The notes beneath the pieces were generated by a model. It had not been told where the DNA came from and did not search any database. It worked only from the letters and a program-made list of their open reading frames with translations. Of a stretch of 64,000 bases of DNA, positions 18,496 to 29,700 are shown piece after piece. Position 1 is the stretch's first letter. Each line of letters begins with the position of its first letter. The position numbers were made by a program, and so were the translations under genes. This stretch comes from Lachnospiraceae bacterium GAM79 (GTDB lineage: Bacteria > Bacillota > Clostridia > Lachnospirales > Lachnospiraceae), in the NCBI GenBank assembly GCA_020735665.1, contig CP085928.1, forward strand, positions 1,342,501 to 1,406,500, read 5' to 3'.

Positions 18496-21400
18496 CTATT
18501 TACTGTTCAGATACTGATCGATAATCTCACTTGCACCTTCATAATCCATCGCATCTACCGTCATCCTTAACGCATTTAAGAATTCTATGTCAGCATCGCT
18601 ATATTCATATTTTTCTATCTCGATAAATATCTCTTTAACAGACTTGATATCCGCATCCCGTAAGAAGCTACGCATATCCTTCAGCTGTCCACGATCAACA
18701 GAATCTTTCATTATCTTTTCCTGTGATTCTTCTGGATTGATCTTATCAAGATAAAGTCCGATATCCTTAAATAATCGTCTCAACATTGACACAAATTCAT
18801 GCGTATTCTCTTTTGCATACTGCATATTTCCTATATTAATTGCCGATTCAAGATTGGCCGCTTTACGTTCGATGCTGTATGCGCCGATATTACCACTGCT
18901 GCTCTTAATATCATGAATGATATTCCGATATTTTCTGACATCATCGTCGATATATTCTTCCAGTCTGTCCGCATCCTGTTCATAATCTTCCTTAAACGCC
19001 ATAATAAATCGGTTAAATGTATCAAAATTGCCACCAAGCATCTTCAATGCATTTTCTACAACAATACTGTTCTCCAGAATATAAACATCATCCTTAAATC
19101 TGGATTCACTGATATATTGTCTGATATTGCTTGTCTTTTCTTTGATCTTCTCCTCCGGCAGGAATAACCGGAACACCCGTTCAATTCCATCCATTTCAAG
19201 GGGTTTTACCAGAACATCACTGAATCCCTCTTTAACAATCTCATCCCTGTTGCTCTCTACATTATTCTCTGAAAGCGCAACAATCGGAACTCTCTTATAC
19301 TCTTCTCCATCCAGGCCTCTGATCTCACGAACAGTATCTGCTCCATCCATAACAGGCATCACGGTATCAATAAATATCATGTCATATGGTGTCACCATTA
19401 CCTTATCGATTGCCTCAAAGCCCGATAATGCCGTATCACAGACCAACTCATATGATTCAAATATAACTTTCTGGATTCCCAGACTGACCTCAGAATCATC
19501 TACAAGAAGTATACGTACATCCGGCAGCCAGATTCTGGAACTCGAGTTACGGAAGGCCAACTCTTTTCGCTTGCTAACATTATAATTTACATAGCTGTAA
19601 TCAAATACCTGCTGTATGATCGAGAACCGGATCGTCGTTCCTGCTCCATATGTGCTGTCAACCTCAGGAGTTCCACCCATACTCTCAATCAACTGTCGCG
19701 CGATCGCAAGCCCGATACTGACATCAAAATTACCGATATCTGTTCTGTCGTAAGAATCATCCAGATCAAAAAAGCTGTCCAAACGTTCTTCCTTTACACC
19801 CGTGCCTGTATCCGATATCTCTATATCCAGATATATACTGTCTTCTTTCTCGCATTCCTCAGGCGGAATCGTACGCCAGTCAACCGAAATACTTATACTT
19901 CCCTCTTTCGTCGTCTTAGCCGCCCTTTGATATAGATTAAGCAATATCTCTTTTATCTTTGAACAGTCACCAATCAGTCCATTTGGAATATCATCCTCAA
20001 TACTTACTTTTATACTTACAAGCTCTCGATTGATCATCTCTTTAAATTGTATTGCCAGTTCTTCGATCACATCAGAAACTGCATATTCCTTTTCAACCAG
20101 ATCAATTGTTCCATCCTGAAGATTTGATAGTCTGGAAATACCATCAATAATTCCAAGTATCTCATAACCGGAACCATAAACCGTTGATAATTGCTTTAGC
20201 TCTTCTTCATTTTGAGAATCTACATTACGGAGCAGCATCTCACTGATTGCAAGAATGGAATTCAACGGAACACGGATCTCACGGCTCAGATAATTAACAT
20301 AATCATTCTTTGCCCGATTTGATTTCTCTGCTTGCTCATTCTTTTTACTTAATTCTTCTACCTGTTTATTTTTTCTGCCAAGTAATATGAAAATATATCT
20401 GGCAACCACTATGATCGTAATACAGGTCAGAATCACAAATAAAGCGATCAGAACCTTTGAAAATGATGTTTCCCAGAATTTCAATTCTTTTACGATTGAG
20501 AAAGACAGCGGTTCTTTACAGGCTATACCATCTGAATTCTCGGCCGTCAGGACAAAAGTATAGTCCCCGCCTTCCAGATTTGTATACTCCGCTTCAAGAT
20601 AATCGGTCCCTGATAAGACACGATCCTTATCTTCAAAGCCTTCCAAATGATACTTTACCTGAATGTCTCCACGATTCACATAACTAAGAACCGAAAATTT
20701 CACAACGATACGGTTCGTATCTCCCGGAACGCGGATTTTACCATCCAGATCGGAAAATGCATATTCTTTATCATCAACCGTAACTGATGATATACGGACC
20801 TGTGGGGAAACCTCATTTGTATATATCTGATTCAGATCCAAAACACTGAGTCCCTGATCACAGCATACATATACTTTTCCAGTTGCTGATATATATTCTG
20901 TAGAATTATCCGAAATACCGGAAATCAACCCATCATTTTTTGTATAACTCTCACCTTCAGGCGCCGTTGAACTAAGCAGATCCCCCTCGTAATATTTCTG
21001 AATACCTCTGGATCCGAAGATCCATAAATTGCCGGATTCATCCATGATCAGATCTGCAATAGAATTTGATGAATCAATGGCACTAATCTGACGAATCACG
21101 CCCTCCTGATAGTACAGACCATTGTCTGTTCCGATCCAGATTCCATTACTGCCACCAACAATAGAAGAAACAATATTGGAATCCAGTCCGTCAGCTGCAG
21201 ATAGTTTTCGAAGATTTGATTCTATGTCGATCGTATACAGACCGGAACCATTAGAACCTGCATACAGCGTTCCATCATCTCCCTGATACAGTGATATGAT
21301 ATCCGCATTTTCCATTCCGGAAAATCTGCCATAACTTGCTGCCACTTTACCATTACTGAGTATAGTAATACCATTCTCTGTACCGACTGCCATGCTTCCA

Positions 21401-22707
21401 TCTTTCAGTTCAATTATACAGTTAACGGCATTACTGGTAAGAAGCGCTTCACTCTTATTATATACTTTATATTTACCTCTCGGATTAACCTTGATTACAC
21501 CATAGAGACGATAAGAACATATCCATAAATTGTTTCTGGAATCCACACAAAAATCACGGATACTTTTGCCGGAAAGCATGGTCACCAGATCTGATTCTCT
21601 GTCCAATGTCCCATCTGCATTAATGATGTCCAGACCATCATCTGTACCAACATACAATCTCCCCTGATATTCTGTCACACAGTTTACAATGGATTCATTC
21701 ATGCCATATTTCAGTGTCGCATTCTGGAATTTGCTTCGACCGAGAAACAGTAGTCCTTTTCGATAAGAGGTCATCCAATAATTACCTTCAAAGTCTACCA
21801 GAATATCACTCATCGATTCATTAAACGCAAGCCCGGTCACATATTGTATACCGCCGTCCTGATTTATGTAACCTATACCATCATCCGCAAGCACCCAGAA
21901 TCTGTCTCCATATAAGCCAAGCTTATTGATACCACTGAGGGCAGCTGTTGAAATCAGGGTAAAATTTTTATTCGTCGTTAAACGAACAATCGTATGCCCA
22001 ACCGTACCAATATAGCGATTTCCATCCGAATCCACATACAGGCTGTTCAGATCTTCTTCAGTATATGCCGCCTTATTTGTCTTACTGACGATCTCATTAT
22101 TTTTAATATTGACAATCGTATCACTGTTTACTATCGCATACACATAAGATTTGTATCCGCCGATTGCAGTCACATCCGGATATACGATATCTTCATCAGC
22201 AACTAATGTCATATCTCCGTCTGAATAATAATAAATACCCGAAGATGTTGCCAGCCATATCTTACCCTCTTCATCTTCATACATACTATGGATCGTTGTT
22301 ATCTCTGCATCGGATGGATTTGTTACACGAAAAAATTTGCCTTTATCATAGACAAACAAGCCATAATTTTCTGTTCCAACATATAACTCACCGGAAGATG
22401 TTGATAAAATACTGTTTACAGAATAAGCATTGCTTCCTTCATCTTCACCAAGTGTAAATTTACGGAATTCACTTCCGTCATATCGATACAGACCACTATC
22501 CGTTCCAATCCATATATATCCACTGGAAGACTGGACTATACAATTCGCCTCACCGCTCTCAAATCCATCTTCTTCTGTATACTCTGTCTGACTGTAATCA
22601 GAGGTAAAATTCTCTCCGGCAGACACAACTAGCCGTGGTGAAAAAAGTATCATCACGGCTGCTGCTATTAAAATAATCATTCTGATTTTTGAATGTAACT
22701 GCTTCAT
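18496..22707 (-). CDS. Propeller-type hybrid sensor histidine kinase with degenerate kinase core
   Basis: The protein has about 1403 residues. It has a signal peptide or anchor (IILIAAAVMILFSPRLVVSA), a long extracytoplasmic region of two-component propeller repeats (IWIGTDSGLYRYDG, LWICSYR, IWIGTDNGLYY), a Y_Y_Y domain (VKYHLEGFEDKDRVL), one membrane span (VLIALFVILTCITIIVVARYIFIL), a coiled coil, a HisKA/HATPase region, a receiver and an HPt domain. The receiver is intact (LLVDDSE, phospho-Asp 1114 in FIDTVMPVMDG, Lys in LVKPLE). HPt His 1265 (IIHDIKSSSGNIGA) is also intact. The H-box reads SREIRVPL with Arg 809 in place of His, and the N-box Asn is Arg 928. It resembles HTCS receptors without the AraC output. 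The frame opens at GTG 22722; I prefer the ATG at 22707, 9 bases past the stop of the M18 gene. Confidence 0.9.
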   Translation of the reverse strand: MKQLHSKIRMIILIAAAVMILFSPRLVVSAGENFTSDYSQTEYTEEDGFESGEANCIVQSSSGYIWIGTDSGLYRYDGSEFRKFTLGEDEGSNAYSVNSILSTSSGELYVGTENYGLFVYDKGKFFRVTNPSDAEITTIHSMYEDEEGKIWLATSSGIYYYSDGDMTLVADEDIVYPDVTAIGGYKSYVYAIVNSDTIVNIKNNEIVSKTNKAAYTEEDLNSLYVDSDGNRYIGTVGHTIVRLTTNKNFTLISTAALSGINKLGLYGDRFWVLADDGIGYINQDGGIQYVTGLAFNESMSDILVDFEGNYWMTSYRKGLLFLGRSKFQNATLKYGMNESIVNCVTEYQGRLYVGTDDGLDIINADGTLDRESDLVTMLSGKSIRDFCVDSRNNLWICSYRLYGVIKVNPRGKYKVYNKSEALLTSNAVNCIIELKDGSMAVGTENGITILSNGKVAASYGRFSGMENADIISLYQGDDGTLYAGSNGSGLYTIDIESNLRKLSAADGLDSNIVSSIVGGSNGIWIGTDNGLYYQEGVIRQISAIDSSNSIADLIMDESGNLWIFGSRGIQKYYEGDLLSSTAPEGESYTKNDGLISGISDNSTEYISATGKVYVCCDQGLSVLDLNQIYTNEVSPQVRISSVTVDDKEYAFSDLDGKIRVPGDTNRIVVKFSVLSYVNRGDIQVKYHLEGFEDKDRVLSGTDYLEAEYTNLEGGDYTFVLTAENSDGIACKEPLSFSIVKELKFWETSFSKVLIALFVILTCITIIVVARYIFILLGRKNKQVEELSKKNEQAEKSNRAKNDYVNYLSREIRVPLNSILAISEMLLRNVDSQNEEELKQLSTVYGSGYEILGIIDGISRLSNLQDGTIDLVEKEYAVSDVIEELAIQFKEMINRELVSIKVSIEDDIPNGLIGDCSKIKEILLNLYQRAAKTTKEGSISISVDWRTIPPEECEKEDSIYLDIEISDTGTGVKEERLDSFFDLDDSYDRTDIGNFDVSIGLAIARQLIESMGGTPEVDSTYGAGTTIRFSIIQQVFDYSYVNYNVSKRKELAFRNSSSRIWLPDVRILLVDDSEVSLGIQKVIFESYELVCDTALSGFEAIDKVMVTPYDMIFIDTVMPVMDGADTVREIRGLDGEEYKRVPIVALSENNVESNRDEIVKEGFSDVLVKPLEMDGIERVFRLFLPEEKIKEKTSNIRQYISESRFKDDVYILENSIVVENALKMLGGNFDTFNRFIMAFKEDYEQDADRLEEYIDDDVRKYRNIIHDIKSSSGNIGAYSIERKAANLESAINIGNMQYAKENTHEFVSMLRRLFKDIGLYLDKINPEESQEKIMKDSVDRGQLKDMRSFLRDADIKSVKEIFIEIEKYEYSDADIEFLNALRMTVDAMDYEGASEIIDQYLNSK

Positions 22708-22714
22708 AGTTTTC

Positions 22715-24094
22715 TTATGCACCTAATAAAAATGCTACATATCCTTTTTTAGTTTCGTAAATATCCGCTTTGGAGGTGATCTCCCATGGAGCATGCATGT
22801 TTAATACTGCCACACCACAGTCCACAACTTCCATTCCATATAATGATAAGATATAAGCGATCGTACCGCCACCGCCAACATCTACTTTACCAAGCTCTGC
22901 TGTCTGATAGTATACTCCTGCATCATCCATCACCTTACGGATAGCTGCGAGATATTCTGCATTTGCATCGTTGGAACCGGATTTGCCTCTTGCACCTGTA
23001 AACTTGTTAAATACCATACCTTCACCAAAGATAGCTGCATTCTTCTTGTCAAATGCACTTGCAAAGGTTGGATCATAGCCTGCAGATACGTCAGAGGATA
23101 ACATTCTGGAGGATGCCAGACATCTTCTGAGTGCCAGTTCATTATAACAGCCCATCGCATTCATGATCTCAGCGACTGTATTCTCAAAGAAATGAGACTG
23201 CATTCCGGTTGCCCCCACGCTTCCGATCTCCTCTTTATCTGTCAACAGACAACAGGTCGTCTTTTCTACATCTTCTGCTTCCAACATCGCAACCATAGAT
23301 GTATATGCACATACTCTGTCATCCTGTCCGTATGCCATGACCATACTCTCATCGATTCCACAGTTTCTTGCCTTTCCTGCCGGGACGATCTCAAGCTCTG
23401 CTGAAATGAAATCCTCTTCCTTCATTCCATATTTCTTCTTCAGAAGTGCAAGTACCTGTTCCTTTACTGCTTCTTTTTCTTTTCCCTTTAACGGCTTACT
23501 TGCAAATAAGATATCCAACTCTTCTCCTTCGATGACCTTATTTGCCTTTTTTTCCATCTGGGTACCGGCAAGATGGATCAGCAGATCGGTAACACAAAAT
23601 ACAGGATCATTCTTGTCTTCCCCAATGTTTACCTCTACAACTTCTCCGCCTGTCTTGGCAACTACACCATGGATAGCAAGTGGTAAAGTTACCCACTGAT
23701 ACTTCTTGATTCCACCATAATAATGCGTATCCAGATAAGCAAATCCCTCTTTCTCATATAATGGGATCTGTTTGATATCCATGCGTGGGGAATCAATATG
23801 TGCGCCAAGAATATTCATACCCTTTTCGATATTCTTCTTACCGATGTTAAATAGCGCTACGGTCTTATTCATCCATACCGCATATACCTTTGAACCTTTT
23901 GTCAGCTTCCTGCCTTCTTTGATTACATCCTGAATATCTTCATATCCGGCTTTTTTTACCTGTTTTACGATCTCTTTTACACATTCCCGCTCCGTTTTTC
24001 CTGCATCCAGAAATTCACGATAAGCTTTACATAATTTTTCCAGCTTTGCAAGTTCTTCCTTGTCATAACTGTTCCATGCATTTTTATCTTTCAT
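22715..24094 (-). CDS. M18 family aminopeptidase (aspartyl aminopeptidase-like)
   Basis: The 459-residue cytosolic zinc peptidase belongs to the M18/M20-fold group that trims N-terminal residues from peptides. Metal-binding motifs are visible: NILGAHIDSPRMDIK (His near residue 97), YGQDDRVCAYTSMVAMLEA (Asp near 259) and LLTDKEEIGSVGATGMQSH (catalytic Glu-Glu near 293-294), with a C-terminal His in VAVLNMHAPWEITSKAD. GGAGGCATAAAA precedes the ATG. It lies 11 bp after the ABC permease gene, and the kinase gene begins next to its stop, so exporter, peptidase and sensor are probably co-transcribed. Members are often annotated ApeA/ApeB; I leave the symbol open. Confidence 0.93.
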   Translation of the reverse strand: MKDKNAWNSYDKEELAKLEKLCKAYREFLDAGKTERECVKEIVKQVKKAGYEDIQDVIKEGRKLTKGSKVYAVWMNKTVALFNIGKKNIEKGMNILGAHIDSPRMDIKQIPLYEKEGFAYLDTHYYGGIKKYQWVTLPLAIHGVVAKTGGEVVEVNIGEDKNDPVFCVTDLLIHLAGTQMEKKANKVIEGEELDILFASKPLKGKEKEAVKEQVLALLKKKYGMKEEDFISAELEIVPAGKARNCGIDESMVMAYGQDDRVCAYTSMVAMLEAEDVEKTTCCLLTDKEEIGSVGATGMQSHFFENTVAEIMNAMGCYNELALRRCLASSRMLSSDVSAGYDPTFASAFDKKNAAIFGEGMVFNKFTGARGKSGSNDANAEYLAAIRKVMDDAGVYYQTAELGKVDVGGGGTIAYILSLYGMEVVDCGVAVLNMHAPWEITSKADIYETKKGYVAFLLGA

Positions 24095-24105
24095 TTTTAT
24101 GCCTC

Positions 24106-25788
24106 CTAAACATATAAGTCATTGCTTATACTCTTTTTTATATATATAATGGCATTTCTGCGGATCCTGTATGTCACAAGTCCGAGAATTACCAGATAGA
24201 TTGCAAAGATCATAAAAGAATCCATCCTTGTAAACTTAAATAAACAAAAACCGATTCCACATAGGATCATGGATACCAGAATTGCAATCGCCATATTAAA
24301 GAACGCATTCAAATTGCCTCTGAGCGCTCCGTATTCATCTTCCCAGTTTAATTTCGGATGTGTTGCGTCCAACCAAAGGCCGATATAAGTACAACACATA
24401 ACCGACAATAACGCAATAATAATAAAATAAATTGCTGTTGGCACACTGATATGCATACAGACACATAATACGATAATCGTAATTATAACCGTAATTCCGC
24501 TATATACCAGACTGACACCTGCTTTGATCCCAATCTGTGTCCGATAGCTGACCGGTACATATTTGATAAAGCTGAAATGCTCTCCCTCTCTTGTAAATGA
24601 GGTTGATGCGATACTGTTCATTGCTGTTGCAAAGAAGGAAACGATCAGCACCAGCAATAATGCGATCAGATCGGATGCTACAAAACCTTTGGAAAGCAGA
24701 TTCTCAAATGAAGTCATGAAGTTCTTTGTTGCAGGCAGAACAAACAATGCCACCGCAAGAAGCGGCCATATAATATTTACCATTACACAATATTTGCGAT
24801 ATGCCGGTGTCCGGTATAGTATCTTACATTCCTTCAGAAAATATGCTTTGTGAATACTTTTTTTCGCATATGCCGCATCAGAAACCACATCTTCTTTCTT
24901 CTCTGCTTTTCCGACAGATGAAACCAGATATACACCACGCAGATACAGCTTGCTTCCAAGAAAGAACAACAGTCCTGCCATAATCACATTTAGCAGAATG
25001 AACAGCAGGAAATATGCAATATTGTTCGTTTCAAGCGCTTTTAAGAATACAGGAACCGTAAAGAATATCTTTCCCATGATCACTGTAAACATATTATTAT
25101 GATTCATCAGACCATCAATATAATTGTTAATATTGATGCTGTCCATCTGAATAAACGATAATAAAAAGAGTCCGAGGAAAATAACGGTTACCAGTCCTGT
25201 CATGACATCTACATTCCGAAACAGTTTTATCCGGCTTAAAAATGCCATACAAAGTAAAGCGAAAATACCGCAATATACAAGCGGAAGGATCGGAAGCAGT
25301 GCAACTCCGACCAATGCAGTCAGTGCAGATACCGGCTTAAATCCGGCAGCTATGAAGTAGCCTACAAAGCCACTGAATAAAACCATAAACTCCATAACAC
25401 TCTCTGCGATATATGCATTTACAAATTTGGCTGCTACGATCTCACCCGGCTTTACCGGAAGTGGAAGCAGATGATCCAGATCCGATGAAAAAAACAGTAC
25501 ATTAAACAGTACCATCACCGAAAAGATCATGCCAAATACGGACATCAACTGTATGATCAGCTCTACACCTTCGGTCATTCCTCCGGCTTCTATCAGTGCT
25601 TCTGTCATAATATATACAATAAATCCAACGACCAGACAACAGGGAACCATGATACAGAACATCGCAAGTGAACCAAGTGTCTTATATACCTTCGCTTTTT
25701 CTCCGGTGTCCGGCATCGTCATCTCTGTATCCTTTGCCATTACTCTGGTCAAATACAAAAAATTCTTCATAAGCACTCTATTCCTCAT
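24106..25788 (-). CDS. ABC-2 type transporter permease
   Basis: The 560-residue polytopic membrane protein has about 12 predicted helices and no ATPase motif. The arrangement LFFSSDLDHLLPLPVKPGEIVAAKFVNAY in the N-terminal third is typical of large Firmicutes ABC-2 exporter permeases that pair with a separate ATPase. A second half with FTREGEHFSFIKYVPVSYRTQIGIKAG resembles it, which suggests an internal duplication. The frame starts at 25788, overlapping the ATPase gene by 11 bp; an ATG at 25770 (MKNFLYLTRVM), with GAGGAA 10 bases upstream, is an equally possible start. The substrate is unknown. Confidence 0.88.
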   Translation of the reverse strand: MRNRVLMKNFLYLTRVMAKDTEMTMPDTGEKAKVYKTLGSLAMFCIMVPCCLVVGFIVYIMTEALIEAGGMTEGVELIIQLMSVFGMIFSVMVLFNVLFFSSDLDHLLPLPVKPGEIVAAKFVNAYIAESVMEFMVLFSGFVGYFIAAGFKPVSALTALVGVALLPILPLVYCGIFALLCMAFLSRIKLFRNVDVMTGLVTVIFLGLFLLSFIQMDSININNYIDGLMNHNNMFTVIMGKIFFTVPVFLKALETNNIAYFLLFILLNVIMAGLLFFLGSKLYLRGVYLVSSVGKAEKKEDVVSDAAYAKKSIHKAYFLKECKILYRTPAYRKYCVMVNIIWPLLAVALFVLPATKNFMTSFENLLSKGFVASDLIALLLVLIVSFFATAMNSIASTSFTREGEHFSFIKYVPVSYRTQIGIKAGVSLVYSGITVIITIIVLCVCMHISVPTAIYFIIIALLSVMCCTYIGLWLDATHPKLNWEDEYGALRGNLNAFFNMAIAILVSMILCGIGFCLFKFTRMDSFMIFAIYLVILGLVTYRIRRNAIIYIKKSISNDLYV

Positions 25789-26500
25789 GTGTCATTTCTA
25801 TAAATATATCTTCCAGTGACTTATTCTTATGTGCGGCAACCAGATCATCCAGCGTTCCCTGATAGATATCATGACCTTTCTTGATCATGATGATATTATC
25901 ACACAATTTCTCTGCAACTTCCAGAACATGCGTTGAGAAAAATACGCAGTTACCTTCATCCGCATGCTCCCGCATCATCTTCTTTAATTCATATGCCGCA
26001 TTCGGATCCAATCCGGTCATCGGTTCATCTAAGATCCAGACCGGTGGTTTATGTACTAATGCGCCTATTACCATCATTTTCTGGCGCATACCATGCGAAT
26101 AGCTGACCATTTGTTTATTTAAGCTGTCTTCCATACCAAAACGCCCAGCCATTTCCTCTAACCGCTTCTTACGGTCAGTCTCTGATACACCATAAATATC
26201 TGCAATGAAATTCACATATTCCAGTCCTGTCAACCGTAAAAAGATATCAGGATTATCTGCAATATATCCGATCGACTGTTTTGCCTCAAGTGGATCTTTC
26301 CGGATATCATGACCATTGATCTGAACTCTGCCCTCTGTCGGATTTAATATGCCTGTCAGCATCTTGATCGTTGTCGTCTTCCCCGCACCATTCTGCCCTA
26401 CGAATCCGACGATCTCACCTTTCTTAATATGAAAGCTTAAATTGTTTACGGACACAAAATCTTTACCGTAAATTTTCTTTAAGTTATTGGCTATTATCAT
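25778..26500 (-). CDS. ABC transporter ATP-binding protein
   Basis: The 240-residue ATPase is the energy module for the adjacent permease. It has Walker A GQNGAGKTTT (about residue 35), the Q-loop region IGYIADNPDIFLRLTG, a signature SYSHGMRQKM (the first residues of LSGGQ are replaced by YSHGM, as is common in the ABC-2/DrrA-CcmA group), Walker B VWILDEPMTGLD (about 152) and the switch His in FFSTHVLE. A promoter-like sequence lies at 26589-26617. The next gene begins inside the 3' end of this one. Confidence 0.93.
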   Translation of the reverse strand: MIIANNLKKIYGKDFVSVNNLSFHIKKGEIVGFVGQNGAGKTTTIKMLTGILNPTEGRVQINGHDIRKDPLEAKQSIGYIADNPDIFLRLTGLEYVNFIADIYGVSETDRKKRLEEMAGRFGMEDSLNKQMVSYSHGMRQKMMVIGALVHKPPVWILDEPMTGLDPNAAYELKKMMREHADEGNCVFFSTHVLEVAEKLCDNIIMIKKGHDIYQGTLDDLVAAHKNKSLEDIFIEMTHEE

Positions 26501-26588
26501 TCTTTATCTTCTCCCGGTTCTTATCTGTCACACCATCGTTTCTATCTGGTCTGTCATTTATCAAAATACTTCTTTCCATTTGGTTTTA

Positions 26589-26617
26589 ATTATACCAAGC
26601 ACCTAATCTCTTTACAA
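26589..26617 (-). promoter_or_regulatory. Promoter for the ABC-2 / M18 / sensor kinase run
   Basis: On the minus strand TTGTAA and a perfect TATAAT are separated by 17 bases, about 85 bases upstream of the ATPase start at 26500. Confidence 0.65.
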
Positions 26618-26632
26618 TATAAATATACCAAA

Positions 26633-26669
26633 GGCAGCCTGAAAATACTCTGCATAGTAACAGGCTGCC
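26633..26669 (-). terminator. Hairpin terminator after addA
   Basis: GGCAGCCTG and its perfect complement CAGGCTGCC enclose a 19-base loop, about 38 bp after the addA stop. On the minus strand a weak T run (CCTTTGGTATATTT) follows, so termination may be partial. Confidence 0.55.
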
Positions 26670-26706
26670 ATCTTCTTTAAATGATTGTCCGTGGACATTT
26701 TACTGT

Positions 26707-29700
26707 TTATAAGTTGATACTGTCATCAAAATGAAAGGCATAGATGATCTTCTCTGTTACCATTCTTCCGGTAAGCTGATGTATCGTCTTTGCATACATA
26801 TCAAGCTGCACATGATAACGGCTGACCAGATCCGATATCTGATCCACCCGATCTGTCTTGTAGTCCATTAAAACCACCTGATCTCCTTCCAGAAAATAGG
26901 CATCGATCACTCCCTGAACCACGACCATATCCTTGCTGTCTTTATACTCAGGTGATATATCTTCCGGCTTCATGCCGATATAAAACTGCTGCTCCCGGTA
27001 TAAGGTATGGTTCTTCTGTGCTTCTGCCATACGGATTCCTAGCGGACTGTTGACCATGTTATAAATCTTATCTGCACGGACATGCTCTCTGTACCGTTCT
27101 TCCAGATATCCATGATCAAAAAATGACCGGATCTGCTCTCTGATCTCATCCATGCTGTTTCTTGTAAAATCAATAAGCTCCATGATCTTATGGATCACAG
27201 TACCCATCTCATTTCCTTTTACAGGCTCCTCCTTCATGCGGGAATGAAGCACCGGTATTGTAAGCTCTGCTTCTGTCACAGGCGGCTGATACAGGTCAGA
27301 TCCCGGATTCTCCTCTCCGCGGTGTGCCAGTCGTTTGATCTCTGTAACGGACATCTTATTTTTTACTGCCTGCTCTGTTTTATACGGGTAGGTATAATCT
27401 AAAAGTTCCTTATACTTTTCATATAACTGACGATCTTCCTGTGCAATCATGCTCTTAGATTTATTCTCTGTTTCATTCTCTGTCTGTACAGCATTTTCTT
27501 CTGACATATCTGTTTTTGTTCCGGCAAGTATCTGATTCTGATAGCCGGTCTTTGCAAGTACCCAGGTTGCATAAGTATCCTTTCTGCATACAATATCTTC
27601 TGATACGATATGCATAGATAACGCCGATAAGATCCAGTCCATAAAACAGCCGGCTTCCATTCTGGTGATATATGGAAGCTCCATCCGCATCTGTCCGGAC
27701 GCTTCAATAAGAAAATCAGTCTGCAGCGGATAATCAAAGACTGCCTTTTCCGCTCCGGGGTCTTTTACCGCCGCTGTCATATATAACTTCTCTTTTGCTC
27801 TTGACAGGGCAACATATAAGATACGGATCTCCTCCGCCAGCTTCTCTGCATTCATGACACTGAGCATGGCCGCTCTTGCAAATGTTTTCTTCTTCGCACG
27901 GTTCTTCCGGTCGATCGCATAACCTGCCAGATAGCTGTCTGCATTTACCGTCACCGGAGATAAGGCATCCAGATTCGAAAAACGATTTGCCAGTCCACTG
28001 ACAAATACAACCGGAAATTCCAGTCCCTTGCTCTTATGCATCGTCATCATCACAACAGAATCGTCATCATCTCCAAGCACCGACGCTTCTGCAAAATCCA
28101 GATCATTCGTCTTCAGCCGGTCCATGTAACGCAGGAAATTAAACAGTCCACGAAAACTGCTGTCCTCATAGGTATCCGCTTTCTGGATCAGCATATCGAT
28201 ATTTGCCTGTCTTCGTTTTCCCGACTGCATCGCGCCAACAAACCAATAATATCCGGTCTGCTCCAATATCGAATGAAGCAGTTCACTGATACTCATATAG
28301 TTTTTATCTGCCTTCCAGCTATCCAGCATACGAAGAAACTGTCGAAGCTCCTCTGAAGCTTCTGAGTCCGGCTTTTCTGCATAATAACAGACCTTCTGAT
28401 AAAAACTTGCCGTCCGCGCCAGATTCTTCTCATGATCCTTGAAGTCCCGATCATAGATACCTACAATCTCTGCAAGCTCCTGTTCCTTTACACCTGCAAG
28501 CGGTGAACGAAGGACTGCTGCAAGTGCATAATCCTGATGGGAATTATCGATCACCGCTAGCATATCAAGCAGGGTACTGATCTCGATCGCATCAAAATAT
28601 CCACTCTCGCTCTCTACAAATAATGGAATCCCACGCTCCGCAAATGCTTCCTCAAAGGCTTTTGCATTCTTCTTCACACTTCGCATCAATACCGCAATAT
28701 CCCGGTAAGAAACCCTTCTGGTCTCTCCGTTATCTCCATCCGGAATATAAAGTGGTTTATCACCCTTCACTAACTCATAGATCTCATCTGCGATCATCCG
28801 TGCCTCTATATCCACATTTGTTAACGACCGTATCTCTTCCGGCTGGGATTTCTCCGAATCTGCGCAATCATTCCTTACGATCAGGATCTCGGATCCATAC
28901 CCCATATTATTCTTGTCTTGTCTTCCGATATGCAGCTTTGCCGATTCATCATAATCGATCCCGCCCAGATTCTCTGACATCAACGGTTCAAAGATCTGGT
29001 TGATCGTATCAATCACCTTTCCTGCACTTCGGAAATTATTCGAAAGCAGGATCTTCTGATCTTCTGCATCTTCCCGGTCAGAATATGTATTATATTTATT
29101 CAGGAACAGATCCGGTCTTGCCATACGAAAACGGTAGATACTCTGCTTGATATCCCCCACCATAAACATATTCTTCCGATCTTCTCCGTGACCTGTCACA
29201 CAATTTAAGATATCTTCCTGTAAAAAGTTGCTGTCCTGATATTCATCGATCAGGATCTCACGATACCGTCTGGCAACCGTCTTTCCTGCTTCCGATGGAA
29301 TCACACAGCCATTCTCATCCGTTCCTGCACACAGGATGTCATAGGCAAATTCTGAAATATCACGGAATTCATACAAATTCCTGTCGAGCTTTTCTTCCTT
29401 TAACCGCTCCATATAGGAACGTGTCAGGGATAATAAAGCTGACAATGGTCCTTTCATCATCGCACATTCTGAAAGTATGACACCTGTCGGACGGAACAAT
29501 GCCATCATGTCCTTTACACTCCCACGATAGGTCTGCATAGTCGTCTTTACATACTGCTGTTTCTCCGGATCACAGGCTGCGATACGCTTCAGATTGGAAA
29601 ATTTGGAAACCCGTTTATATGCCTCATCCATATCCTCGGCCTGTCTCAGATTCCGCAGTAATTCCAGATCCAAGCGTATAATAGGATCATAACCTGCAGG

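Noticed and set aside
22930-23160. Small open frames antisense to or in other frames of large genes (for example inside the M18, addA and addB genes)
   Set aside because: They have no ribosome binding sites, show shadow-like composition and lie fully inside well-supported genes.
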